Assembly: GCF_020171925.1 (NCBI RefSeq)
Contig: NZ_JAIVAR010000009.1
Coordinates: 1 to 64,000, forward strand
Length of the DNA stretch: 64,000 bases
Direction of reading: 5' to 3'
Source of the DNA: Rossellomorea aquimaris
GTDB lineage: Bacteria > Bacillota > Bacilli > Bacillales > Bacillaceae_B
Position numbers and translations under genes: made by a program. Of this stretch, positions 1 through 6,847 are shown piece after piece. A model generated the notes under the pieces. That model saw only the letters and a list, made by a program, of their open reading frames with translations. It did not search any database and had not been told where the DNA came from. Numbering within the stretch: the first letter of the stretch is position 1; each line of letters opens with the position of its first letter.

Positions 1-92
<92 letters not shown>

Positions 93-243
93 ACAAAGAG
101 TCATTTTTAAATGAACAACACGGCAATACCGGTAATCTTGACATCAATCCTTTATCTAGTTTTCAGGGAATAAATTTTTTAAATTTACCCTTGAAATTCA
201 TTGAAAATATTATATAATAATATTTGTCATTGTAAGCAATATT

Positions 244-361
<118 letters not shown>

Positions 362-370
362 TATAATCAT

Positions 371-445
371 TCCGCAGTAGCTCAGTGGTAGAGCTATCGG
401 CTGTTAACCGATCGGTCGCAAGTTCGAATCTTGCCTGCGGAGCCA
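371..445 (+). tRNA. tRNA-Asn (GTT)
   Basis: A cloverleaf is visible: acceptor strands TCCGCAG and CTGCGGA, anticodon loop CTGTTAA giving anticodon GTT, T-loop GTTCGAATC, and an encoded CCA at 443-445. It is the first tRNA after 5S. Confidence 0.95.
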
Positions 446-447
446 TT

Positions 448-520
448 GCTTCCATAGCTCAGCAGGTAGAGTGCTTCCATGGTAAGGAAGAGGTCACCGG
501 TTCGAGCCCGGTTGGAAGCT
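448..520 (+). tRNA. tRNA-Thr (GGT), no encoded CCA
   Basis: The acceptor strands GCTTCCA and TGGAAGC pair, and the anticodon arm CTTCC-ATGGTAA-GGAAG gives anticodon GGT. After the discriminator base the sequence runs into TTTATTTT, so CCA must be added after transcription. It is only two bases from tRNA-Asn. Confidence 0.93.
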
Positions 521-543
521 TTTATTTTTTAAAAAGATAGACT

Positions 544-618
544 GGCCCATTGGTCAAGCGGTTAAGACACCGCCCTTTCACGGCGGTAACACGGGTTCGA
601 ATCCCGTATGGGTCACCA
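544..618 (+). tRNA. tRNA-Glu (TTC)
   Basis: The acceptor strands GGCCCAT and ATGGGTC pair (one G-U). The anticodon loop CTTTCAC gives TTC, and CCA is encoded at 616-618. Confidence 0.95.
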
Positions 619-639
619 TTTTTAAAATATATACATAAC

Positions 640-715
640 GGAGGATTAGCTCAGCTGGGAGAGCATCTGCCTTACAAGCAGAGGGTCGGCGGTTCGATCC
701 CGTCATCCTCCACCA
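640..715 (+). tRNA. tRNA-Val (TAC)
   Basis: The acceptor strands GGAGGAT and ATCCTCC pair. The anticodon arm CTGCC-TTACAAG-CAGAG gives TAC, and CCA is encoded. A 143-base spacer with two hairpins separates it from the next tRNA. Confidence 0.95.
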
Positions 716-720
716 TGGAT

Positions 721-800
721 TTTTCACGGAGCGACAGCGTAGTGAAAAGATCCTTCCTTAACTTTGCGAAGCGTAGCGGAGCAAAATATTCTTCCTTAAT
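721..800 (+). repeat. Tandem pair of ~40-nt hairpin units in the tRNA-Val/tRNA-Thr spacer
   Basis: Two related units stand side by side. Unit 1 (721-761) has arms TTTTCAC and GTGAAAA around GGAGCGACAGCGTA and ends CCTTCCTTAA. Unit 2 (762-800) has arms TTTGC and GCAAA around GAAGCGTAGCGGA and ends TTCTTCCTTAA. The arms differ while the pairing is kept. The function is unknown; tRNA processing or partial termination is possible. Confidence 0.55.
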
Positions 801-858
801 CCCTACAATGTATTCAATCCTGAGTATATTGTACAAGCATCAGCAAACAACTTAACAT

Positions 859-934
<76 letters not shown>

Positions 935-948
935 TTTTCTCTCAATTT

Positions 949-1032
949 GGAGGGGTAGCGAAGTGGCTAAACGCGGCGGACTGTAAATCCGCTCCTTCGG
1001 GTTCGGCAGTTCGAATCTGCCCCCCTCCACCA
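949..1032 (+). tRNA. tRNA-Tyr (GTA)
   Basis: An 84-base tRNA with a long variable arm (GCTCCTTCGGGTTCGGC region), as expected for a class II tRNA. The anticodon loop CTGTAAA gives GTA, acceptor strands GGAGGGG and CCCCTCC pair, and CCA is encoded. Confidence 0.95.
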
Positions 1033-1053
1033 TTGTATATTCCAAAATGAAAT

Positions 1054-1079
1054 GGACATAATAGTAATGTCCCTTTTTT
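1054..1079 (+). terminator. Weak terminator-like hairpin between tRNA-Tyr and tRNA-Gln
   Basis: GGACAT (1054-1059) pairs with ATGTCC (1067-1072) and is followed by a T-rich run CTTTTTTA. The stem is only six pairs, so it may give partial termination or mark a processing site inside the tRNA transcript. Confidence 0.45.
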
Positions 1080-1089
1080 ATGTCAATAT

Positions 1090-1164
1090 TGGGCTATAGC
1101 CAAGCGGTAAGGCATCGCACTTTGACTGCGACATGCGTTGGTTCGAATCCAGCTAGCCCAGCCA
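1090..1164 (+). tRNA. tRNA-Gln (TTG)
   Basis: The acceptor strands TGGGCTA and TAGCCCA pair. The anticodon loop CTTTGAC gives TTG, and CCA is encoded at 1162-1164. Confidence 0.95.
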
Positions 1165-1167
1165 TTA

Positions 1168-1240
1168 GAGCCATTAGCTCAGTTGGTAGAGCATCTGACT
1201 TTTAATCAGAGGGTCGAAGGTTCGAGTCCTTCATGGCTCA
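1168..1240 (+). tRNA. tRNA-Lys (TTT), CCA replaced by TCA
   Basis: The acceptor strands GAGCCAT and ATGGCTC pair. The anticodon arm CTGAC-TTTTAAT-CAGAG gives TTT. The three bases after the discriminator A are TCA rather than CCA, so the terminal CCA is not encoded. Confidence 0.94.
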
Positions 1241-1246
1241 TCAAAG

Positions 1247-1276
1247 TTTCTCACATCCCACCACGGATGTGAGAAA
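1247..1276 (+). other. Perfect 12-bp hairpin between tRNA-Lys and tRNA-Ala
   Basis: TTTCTCACATCC (1247-1258) and GGATGTGAGAAA (1265-1276) are perfect inverted repeats around CACCAC. Only a short T-run follows, so this may be a processing signal or a weak terminator between the last two tRNAs. Confidence 0.6.
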
Positions 1277-1293
1277 TTTCTATATCTATTCAT

Positions 1294-1369
1294 GGGGCCT
1301 TAGCTCAGCTGGGAGAGCGCCTGCTTTGCACGCAGGAGGTCAGCGGTTCGATCCCGCTAGGCTCCACCA
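1294..1369 (+). tRNA. tRNA-Ala (TGC)
   Basis: The acceptor strands GGGGCCT and AGGCTCC pair with one G-U. The anticodon loop TTTGCAC gives TGC, and CCA is encoded at 1367-1369. It is the last tRNA of the cluster. Confidence 0.95.
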
Positions 1370-1383
1370 TACATACGACATTG

Positions 1384-1419
1384 AAAACCCTGATTCTTAC
1401 TTGAATCGGGGTTTTTTGT
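1384..1419 (+). terminator. Terminator of the rRNA-tRNA operon
   Basis: AAAACCCTGATTC and GAATCGGGGTTTTTT form a stem of about 12 pairs with a short loop and a run of six or more T. It directly follows tRNA-Ala and is the natural end of the stable-RNA transcript. Confidence 0.85.
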
Positions 1420-1770
1420 TTTGTCATTGAATGTGTGTAGGGCTTGTGCCTGGAATGAAGGTGGTTGATGCTGCAAAATTGGTATTTTCACCAAAATTAA
1501 GACTGTAATTGATAAAAATGCCTCGTTGATAACAGAAATGACGCTTGAGATATAGAAAATTGAAGCGAACGAGTAGGATTTCAACCTATCTTTTCAATAA
1601 TTGCACCAGGATCTTAAAAATTGCACCTCTTGTCGAAAAATCTTCACCACCCAACCAACTCAAACCAATCCGCCACCAATCCACCACCAATCCACCTAGG
1701 ACTTCCAGCCTCCCAAACACACACCCACATCCGAATGCCCCTTCGCATATATATACACAATCCTGTCCAG
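1420..1770. other. Intergenic stretch without a convincing gene
   Basis: About 350 bases between the tRNA terminator and the rocF promoter. Open frames here are low-complexity (rich in CCACCAAT-type runs near 1669-1700) and have no ribosome binding site. The stretch holds a short 20-bp-period repeat, listed separately; nothing else is recognisable. Confidence 0.6.
1597..1650. repeat. Short array of degenerate 20-bp units
   Basis: TTGCACC occurs at 1601 and 1621 and TTCACC at about 1642, each followed by an A-rich spacer, so the start-to-start distance is 20 bp. The same period and the same AATTGCACC core appear in the longer array at 63791-63925. The unit is non-coding because 20 is not a multiple of three. 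Confidence 0.5.
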
Positions 1771-1800
1771 TTGAGTCATCCCTTGAAATCAGGATACAAT
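1771..1800 (+). promoter_or_regulatory. SigA-type promoter for rocF
   Basis: A -35 box TTGAGT (1771-1776) and a -10 box TACAAT (1795-1800) are spaced by 18 bp, about 40 bases before the rocF start. There is no sigma-54 type -24/-12 element here, unlike the roc genes of B. subtilis, so rocF may not be under RocR/SigL control in this genome. Confidence 0.5.
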
Positions 1801-1838
1801 ATAGATAGTTCAACACAATTGGGATAGGAGGATGCAAC

Positions 1839-2741
1839 ATGAACAAAAATATTTCAATCATCGGTGTACCAATGGATTTAGGACAAATGAGACGCGGAGT
1901 GGATATGGGGCCAAGTGCCATCCGTTATGCAGGGGTCGTTGAGCGCCTTGAGAATCTGGGATATGAAATCAACGATCTTGGTGATATAGAAATCGGCCAG
2001 GCAGAGCGAGTACATAATAACCCTGATACTAATTTGAGAAATTTGAAAGCGGTTGCTGAAGCGAGTGGAAAGCTTGCGTCGACAGTGGATGGTGTCATTT
2101 CAAGAGGTGACTTCCCGCTGATTTTCGGAGGTGACCATAGTATTGCCATCGGTACATTGGCTGGTGTATCCAAACATTATGAGAATCTTGGAGTCATTTG
2201 GTATGATGCCCATGGCGACTTGAATACAGGTGAGACATCACCGTCCGGGAATATTCACGGGATGCCACTTGCAGTCAGCCTGGGGATCGGCCACGAGGAC
2301 TTGACGAGTATCGAAGGGAACCACCCTAAGATCAAACCAGAGAATATCGTGATTATCGGGGCACGTTCACTGGATGAAGGGGAAAGGGAATTGATTAAGG
2401 AAAAAGGGATTAAAGTGTATACGATGCATGAAATCGACCGTATGGGTATGACGAAGGTGATGGAAGATGCGATCGGCTATCTGAAGGAGAAAACGGATGG
2501 TGTGCACTTGTCACTTGACTTGGATGGCCTGGATCCTAGCGATGCCCCTGGAGTGGGAACACCGGTACTTGGTGGGATCAGTTACCGCGAAAGTCATTTA
2601 GCAATGGAAATGCTTGAGGAATCGAAGATCATTACGTCTGCGGAATTCGTTGAAGTGAATCCGATTCTTGATGAAAAGAATAAAACCGCAACGGTGGCTG
2701 TTGCCTTGATGGGGTCCCTGTTCGGAGAGAAGCTTCTATAA
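1839..2741 (+). CDS. rocF: Arginase
   Basis: Hydrolyses L-arginine to ornithine and urea, the first step of the arginine catabolic pathway, in the cytosol. At 300 residues it has the full length of bacillar arginases. The manganese-binding motifs are intact: GGDHS (His100), WYDAHGDLN (Asp123, His125, Asp127) and SLDLDGLDP (Asp227, Asp229); the N-terminal GVPMDLGQ segment is also typical. The ATG at 1839 follows TAGGAGG with normal spacing. It stands alone as a single gene between the tRNA terminator and its own terminator at 2770, whereas in B. subtilis rocF sits in the rocDEF operon. A SigA-like promoter is visible upstream. Agmatinase is excluded as the better reading by overall similarity to arginase rather than SpeB, but the distinction rests on recall. 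Confidence 0.93.
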   Translation: MNKNISIIGVPMDLGQMRRGVDMGPSAIRYAGVVERLENLGYEINDLGDIEIGQAERVHNNPDTNLRNLKAVAEASGKLASTVDGVISRGDFPLIFGGDHSIAIGTLAGVSKHYENLGVIWYDAHGDLNTGETSPSGNIHGMPLAVSLGIGHEDLTSIEGNHPKIKPENIVIIGARSLDEGERELIKEKGIKVYTMHEIDRMGMTKVMEDAIGYLKEKTDGVHLSLDLDGLDPSDAPGVGTPVLGGISYRESHLAMEMLEESKIITSAEFVEVNPILDEKNKTATVAVALMGSLFGEKLL

Positions 2742-2769
2742 TATAGCTGCTTATATTTTTTGACCACAA

Positions 2770-2813
2770 CAAAGAAGGCTGAAGACCCTACTGGGTTTTC
2801 AGCCTTTTTCTAT
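2770..2813 (+). terminator. Terminator after rocF, usable in both directions
   Basis: AAGGCTGAAGACCC (from about 2774) pairs with GGGTTTTCAGCC and is followed by TTTTTC. The A-rich 5' flank means it could also end the convergent Spo0E-like gene. Confidence 0.8.
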
Positions 2814-2819
2814 ATCCTT

Positions 2820-2984
2820 TCAATTGTGTTTTGCCAATTGATATTGGTTTAAAAGATCATCAAGCCTTGTGCTGATATGTACCACTTTCTCATCTGCGTA
2901 TGAAGATTCTTTTGCAAGTTCCACCATTTGTCTACGGCAGTCCTCGATTTGGTACAACAGCTCATTTGGAACCCTTCCACTCAT
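2820..2984 (-). CDS. Spo0E-like aspartyl-phosphate phosphatase (54 aa)
   Basis: A 54-residue reading frame on the minus strand from ATG at 2984 to TGA at 2820, preceded by a good ribosome binding site (AGGGGGAAG). The protein shows the two-helix pattern of the Spo0E family: an N-terminal ELLYQIEDCRRQMVELA helix, a short turn, and the signature Ser-x-x-Leu-Asp as STRLDDLL near residues 38-44. Known family members dephosphorylate Spo0A-P and so restrain entry into sporulation. The gene is too short for most default length cut-offs. It converges on rocF and is divergent from sigW. Family assignment is strong; the exact target (Spo0A or another response regulator) is inferred. Confidence 0.85.
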   Translation of the reverse strand: MSGRVPNELLYQIEDCRRQMVELAKESSYADEKVVHISTRLDDLLNQYQLAKHN

Positions 2985-3203
2985 GAAACTTCCCCCTGTA
3001 CATTAAATGTTAGTCCCTTTATACCCCTTTTCTATAAATTGTAAACATTTTTTATCAAAAATTTGTTAGGATAATATTATGAAAAAAATTAATGTAAAAA
3101 AGAGGTATAGGAATGCACCTTCAGTGGGGTTAAAACAGCGGAAGTCGTCATGAAAGTGGATGTAATCCTAATAAGTAAATATACCGGCAAATATTAAAAA
3201 AGT
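2985..3203. other. Intergenic stretch between spo0E-like gene and sigW
   Basis: AT-rich DNA with no convincing frame. It must hold the promoter of the minus-strand Spo0E-like gene; I see no box I would defend. Confidence 0.5.
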
Positions 3204-3230
3204 TGAAACCTTTCTAATGAGTGAAACGTA
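3204..3230 (+). promoter_or_regulatory. SigW-dependent autoregulatory promoter
   Basis: TGAAAC (3204-3209) and CGTA (3227-3230) are separated by 17 bases and match the ECF SigW consensus (TGAAAC-N16/17-CGTA). It lies about 38 bases before sigW, so the factor is predicted to drive its own operon as in B. subtilis. Confidence 0.88.
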
Positions 3231-3267
3231 TATAAATATAGCCGCATAGAGCGGGGGTATAGCAGAT

Positions 3268-3831
3268 ATGGAAGCATTAGTGAAAAAGCGGATAAAACAA
3301 GTGTTAAAAGGCGATCAAAATGCTTTTGCCGAACTCGTCGAGCTTTATAAAGATAAAGTATTTCAAATTTGTTATCGGATGCTTGGCAACCGGCATGAAG
3401 CTGAAGACATTGCCCAAGAAGCGTTTATCAGGGCCTATGTTAATATAGAAACCTTTAATCAAAAAAGAAAATTCTCGACGTGGCTTTTCCGAATCGCCAC
3501 AAATCTATGCATAGACCGGATACGTAAGAAGAAGCCGGACTATTTCTTGGATGCAGAAGTGGCCGGGACCGACGGGTTGACGATGTATTCCCAGGTGGCA
3601 GCCGATGTCCAGATGCCAGAGGATGAAGTCGAGAACATGGAGCTTCAGGAAACGATACAGAATGAAATTTCCAAGCTTCCGGAGAAATATCGATCGGTCA
3701 TCGTGTTAAAATATATCGAGGAATTGCCTCTCCAAGAAATCAGTGAAATACTCGATATGCCTTTGGGTACAGTCAAGACAAGGGTACATAGGGGGCGGGA
3801 GGCGCTCCGTAAACAATTAAAATCTTTATAG
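3268..3831 (+). CDS. sigW: ECF RNA polymerase sigma factor SigW
   Basis: Directs RNA polymerase to genes for resistance to cell-envelope stress and membrane-active antimicrobials. At 187 residues it has the length of B. subtilis SigW and nearly the same key stretches: region 2 with YRMLGNRHEAEDIAQEAF (about residues 32-50) and KFSTWLFRIATNLCIDRIRKK, and region 4 with LPEKYRSVIVLKYIEELPLQEI followed by the helix-turn-helix GTVKTRVHRGREALR. A SigW-type promoter lies just upstream and the anti-sigma gene follows within 15 bases. The start at 3268 gives the expected N-terminus although its ribosome binding site is weak. Confidence 0.95.
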   Translation: MEALVKKRIKQVLKGDQNAFAELVELYKDKVFQICYRMLGNRHEAEDIAQEAFIRAYVNIETFNQKRKFSTWLFRIATNLCIDRIRKKKPDYFLDAEVAGTDGLTMYSQVAADVQMPEDEVENMELQETIQNEISKLPEKYRSVIVLKYIEELPLQEISEILDMPLGTVKTRVHRGREALRKQLKSL

Positions 3832-3846
3832 AGAGGGTGAGTGATG

Positions 3847-4479
3847 ATGAAAACTTGTCCTGAAGAAATGATCGACTATATGCACGACTATTTAGATGGA
3901 GATATCAAGAGTGATCACGAACGAGAATTGAAGCAGCACTTGCAGAAATGCGAGGATTGTCAGCATCACTTTCATGAATTGAAAAAAGCGATCGCCTTTG
4001 TCCAAAGCACATCCCATATCAGTGCTCCGGACAATTTTACCGATAGCGTCATGGATCGACTGCCGAAGGAAAAGAAAAAAGTGGGTGTGCAAAGATGGCT
4101 GCGCCATCATCCGCTGCTGACAGCGGCCGCTTTATTCATCTTTTTCATGACGGGAAGCGTATTTGCCTCTTGGAATGACAACCAGGACTTTTCATTCACG
4201 AAAAATGAGGCGTTGGTTGTAGAGGATCATACCGTCGTGGTACCTGAAGGCAAAGTGGTCAAAGGGGATTTGACCGTCCGGAACGGCGATGTGAAAATAG
4301 AAGGAAAAGTCACCGGTGACGTAACGGTCATCAATGGAAAGCAGTATCTTGCCTCTGCAGGGACGGTGACAGGTGAAATCAAGGAAATCGATGCTGCGTT
4401 CGAATGGCTTTGGTACCAGATCAAAAGCGGTGCGAAAGATTTAGTTGAATGGGGAAATTCGCAACTTGATGAAAAATAG
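3847..4479 (+). CDS. rsiW: Anti-sigma-W factor RsiW
   Basis: Single-pass membrane protein that holds SigW inactive until it is cut by regulated proteolysis (PrsW, RasP and Clp in B. subtilis). The cytosolic N-terminus has the zinc anti-sigma motif His-x3-Cys-x2-Cys (HLQKCEDC, about residues 37-44). A hydrophobic segment near residues 90-107 spans the membrane, and the extracytoplasmic part carries a polymer-like bactofilin-type stretch (VVPEGKVVKGDLTVRNGD). GTG 3841, ATG 3844 and ATG 3847 are all possible starts; I chose 3847 because it gives the best spacing to GGTGA. The gene is translationally close to sigW and followed by a terminator. Confidence 0.93.
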   Translation: MKTCPEEMIDYMHDYLDGDIKSDHERELKQHLQKCEDCQHHFHELKKAIAFVQSTSHISAPDNFTDSVMDRLPKEKKKVGVQRWLRHHPLLTAAALFIFFMTGSVFASWNDNQDFSFTKNEALVVEDHTVVVPEGKVVKGDLTVRNGDVKIEGKVTGDVTVINGKQYLASAGTVTGEIKEIDAAFEWLWYQIKSGAKDLVEWGNSQLDEK

Positions 4480-4523
4480 GATATGATTAAAGGGATGAAA
4501 TCAGTCATCTTCATCCCATGCAG

Positions 4524-4565
4524 ACTGACATGCAGGGGAATCCGGTTTTCATGTCAGTTTTTTTG
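4524..4565 (+). terminator. Terminator after sigW-rsiW
   Basis: ACTGACATG (from about 4524) pairs with CATGTCAGT and is followed by a run of seven T. The position closes the sigW-rsiW operon. Confidence 0.8.
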
Positions 4566-4678
4566 CGTCATGCTTTAGGATATGCCGGGAACGTTTGCCG
4601 TCTCCTAAGCAGGGTGAAGTGAAATTCAGAGATAGGATACAAAGCCATGGGGTTCTTTCCAATGATAGAGAGAGAATG

Positions 4679-4687
4679 TGCTATAAT
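4679..4687 (+). promoter_or_regulatory. Extended -10 promoter for cdaA-cdaR-glmM
   Basis: TGCTATAAT is a perfect TGn extension plus TATAAT, about 70 bases before cdaA. No good -35 box lies at 16-18 bp, which fits an extended -10 promoter. Confidence 0.6.
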
Positions 4688-4755
4688 AGGTAGGTTACGA
4701 AAAAAGAAGCCACATGGCGGCTTACGCTTTCGATTAAGCTATTGGAGGATGTAAT

Positions 4756-5592
4756 ATGCCGTTTATCGATTTATTTTCAGATTATTCTGCGCTGGATTAT
4801 GTCTCGGGTATCGTAGACATACTTCTGGTATGGTTTGTCATTTATAAATTAATCATGCTCATAAAGGGTACCAAAGCGGTACAGCTATTAAAAGGGATCT
4901 TCGTCATCATCATCGTCAGGGGTCTTAGTAGCATCTTTGGACTTGATACCCTTGGATGGATGATGGAGCAGGCACTCACGTGGGGGTTCCTCGCCATCAT
5001 CATCATCTTCCAGCCTGAGTTGCGCCGGGCACTGGAGCAGCTGGGGAGGGGACATCTTTTCTCCCGGACCGGCATGCAGGAGGAGGAAGAACAGGAACAG
5101 ATGATCGAGTCCATGACCAAAGCGGTCAGCTACATGGCTAAACGCCGTATAGGGGCCCTTCTTTCCATTGAAAGGGAGACGGGGATGAGTGATTACATAG
5201 AAACCGGTATCGCGATTGATGCCAAGATCTCTTCTCAACTTCTCATCAATATTTTTATCCCGAACACCCCGCTTCACGATGGAGCGGTCATCATTCAGAA
5301 ACGTCAAATTGCGGCTGCTGCCTGTTATCTCCCGCTTTCCGAGAGTCCATTCATTTCGAAGGAGCTTGGAACGAGGCATAGGGCGGCACTTGGGGTGAGT
5401 GAAGTGACGGATAGTATCACGATCGTCGTTTCAGAAGAAACCGGTGCGATCTCCATAACGAAGAACGGAGAACTGCATCGCGATCTGTCGTTGGAGCGCT
5501 TCAAGGAAATCCTTACGGTGGAGCTGATCGGTGATAAGACGAATGCTTCCTCATCAAAATGGAGCTGGAGGGGGAAGAAAGAAAATGGATAA
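4756..5592 (+). CDS. cdaA: Membrane diadenylate cyclase CdaA
   Basis: Makes the essential second messenger c-di-AMP from two ATP. The first ~100 residues carry three hydrophobic membrane segments; the DAC domain follows with the catalytic Asp-Gly-Ala in PLHDGAVII and the nucleotide-binding GTRHRAALG motif about 25 residues further on. Length 278 residues fits the family. The ATG at 4756 follows TTGGAGG. Its last codons overlap the start of cdaR by eight bases, and glmM follows, the conserved cdaA-cdaR-glmM operon. In B. subtilis and Listeria, CdaR and GlmM both bind and modulate CdaA, so operon order reflects a complex. Confidence 0.96.
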   Translation: MPFIDLFSDYSALDYVSGIVDILLVWFVIYKLIMLIKGTKAVQLLKGIFVIIIVRGLSSIFGLDTLGWMMEQALTWGFLAIIIIFQPELRRALEQLGRGHLFSRTGMQEEEEQEQMIESMTKAVSYMAKRRIGALLSIERETGMSDYIETGIAIDAKISSQLLINIFIPNTPLHDGAVIIQKRQIAAAACYLPLSESPFISKELGTRHRAALGVSEVTDSITIVVSEETGAISITKNGELHRDLSLERFKEILTVELIGDKTNASSSKWSWRGKKENG

Positions 5593-6823
5593 ATTCATGG
5601 AATCCAAATGGTTCATGCGTGTGGTTGGATTGCTACTGGCTTTCATCCTTTACTTATCGGTGAATTTCGATGATTTCCAGAAGACGGCGAATAACAGCGC
5701 TAATCCACAGACGTCTGTCGATACGATCCAGAACGTACCTCTCGAAGTGTTTTATGATTCAGAGAATCTTGTTGTCTCGGGTCTTCCTGAAACCGTGAAC
5801 CTGACGGTGGATGGACCGAAGGCGATCGTACAGCCTACCAAGACATTGAAGGATTTTCAGGTCTTCGTTGACCTGAATGATGTAGGCATCGGAGAACATC
5901 AGATTCCTGTTGAAATTGATAATATATCGGATAAATTGACTGTGAAGATCAACCCAGAGTTCGTGACCGTCACCGTGCAGGAGAAAGTGACCAAGGAATT
6001 CAAGGTGGAGCCGGAGTTCAATTCAGGCCTGCTTTCGAATGGGTATGAAGCAGAAGGATTGTCCGTAGATCCGAAAACCGTTAAAGTGACGGGGGCGAAA
6101 GATCAGATCGATAAGATCAGGTATGTGAAAGCAACCCTTGATACAGACAGGGAAATAAACGAAAATGTCACAAGGGAAGCGAAAGTACAGGTACTCGACC
6201 GTGAATATAATAAACTCAATGTCCAGATCGAACCTGAATATGTGGATGTCACCGTTTCGGTTGTGAACCCAAACAAGGAAGTCCCTGTGACCATCAAGGA
6301 AAAAGGCTCTTTGCCTGAAGGGACGACGCTTGTATCCATGTCGGCTGATCCAAAGACGGTCAACGTGTTCGGTAGGCAAGACGTACTTGATACGATCGAG
6401 GAGATGACAGCTGAGGTCGATTTGAGTAAAATCACGAAGGATACGACCATTTCGGTGCCATTGTCCTTGAAAGATGGCTTGAATAAAGTAGCCCCTGAAG
6501 AAGTGAAGATCAAGATTGATGTTGATACAAAAGCCGAGAAGAAACTATCAGGCCTGAAAGTGAACCCCGAAGGACTGGGCGATGAGTATGAAGTCACCAT
6601 CATCGCCCCTGAAGGCGGTGCGGTCGATGCGACGCTGAAAGGTGAAAACGGGACTGTCGATAAGATTACGAAAGATGACTTCAACCTGGCGCTTGACCTG
6701 AGCGGTCTGGAACCTGGCGAGCACGAAGTCGAGATCGATGCCAAGGGTCCCGATGATGTTGATTGGACGCTTTCTCAAAATACAGTGAAAATACAGATTA
6801 AAGAAAAGAACACTTCAGCATAA
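5585..6823 (+). CDS. cdaR: CdaA regulator CdaR (YbbR-domain protein)
   Basis: Membrane-anchored regulator of the diadenylate cyclase. The 412-residue protein has one N-terminal transmembrane helix (about residues 9-24) and then four YbbR repeats of ~90 residues outside the membrane (starting near residues 45, 137, 232 and 327). Each repeat carries the typical V-T-G/F-V-G-type beta pattern such as PKTVKVTGAKDQIDKI and PKTVNVFGRQDVLDTI. I start it at the ATG at 5585, which has GGAGGGGG 9-16 bases upstream and overlaps the end of cdaA; a longer frame from 5531 lacks a ribosome binding site. Regulation of CdaA activity is known from relatives. Confidence 0.93.
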   Translation: MDKFMESKWFMRVVGLLLAFILYLSVNFDDFQKTANNSANPQTSVDTIQNVPLEVFYDSENLVVSGLPETVNLTVDGPKAIVQPTKTLKDFQVFVDLNDVGIGEHQIPVEIDNISDKLTVKINPEFVTVTVQEKVTKEFKVEPEFNSGLLSNGYEAEGLSVDPKTVKVTGAKDQIDKIRYVKATLDTDREINENVTREAKVQVLDREYNKLNVQIEPEYVDVTVSVVNPNKEVPVTIKEKGSLPEGTTLVSMSADPKTVNVFGRQDVLDTIEEMTAEVDLSKITKDTTISVPLSLKDGLNKVAPEEVKIKIDVDTKAEKKLSGLKVNPEGLGDEYEVTIIAPEGGAVDATLKGENGTVDKITKDDFNLALDLSGLEPGEHEVEIDAKGPDDVDWTLSQNTVKIQIKEKNTSA

Positions 6824-6847
6824 GAGTGTGAAAAGGAGAGAATGACA

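Noticed and set aside
1420-1838. Sigma-54 promoter and RocR sites upstream of rocF
   Set aside because: I looked for a GG-N10-GC element and found none; a SigA-like promoter is present instead.
1586-1921. Minus-strand frame of 111 codons upstream of and into rocF
   Set aside because: It overlaps the rocF promoter and start, its composition is low-complexity, and no ribosome binding site precedes it.
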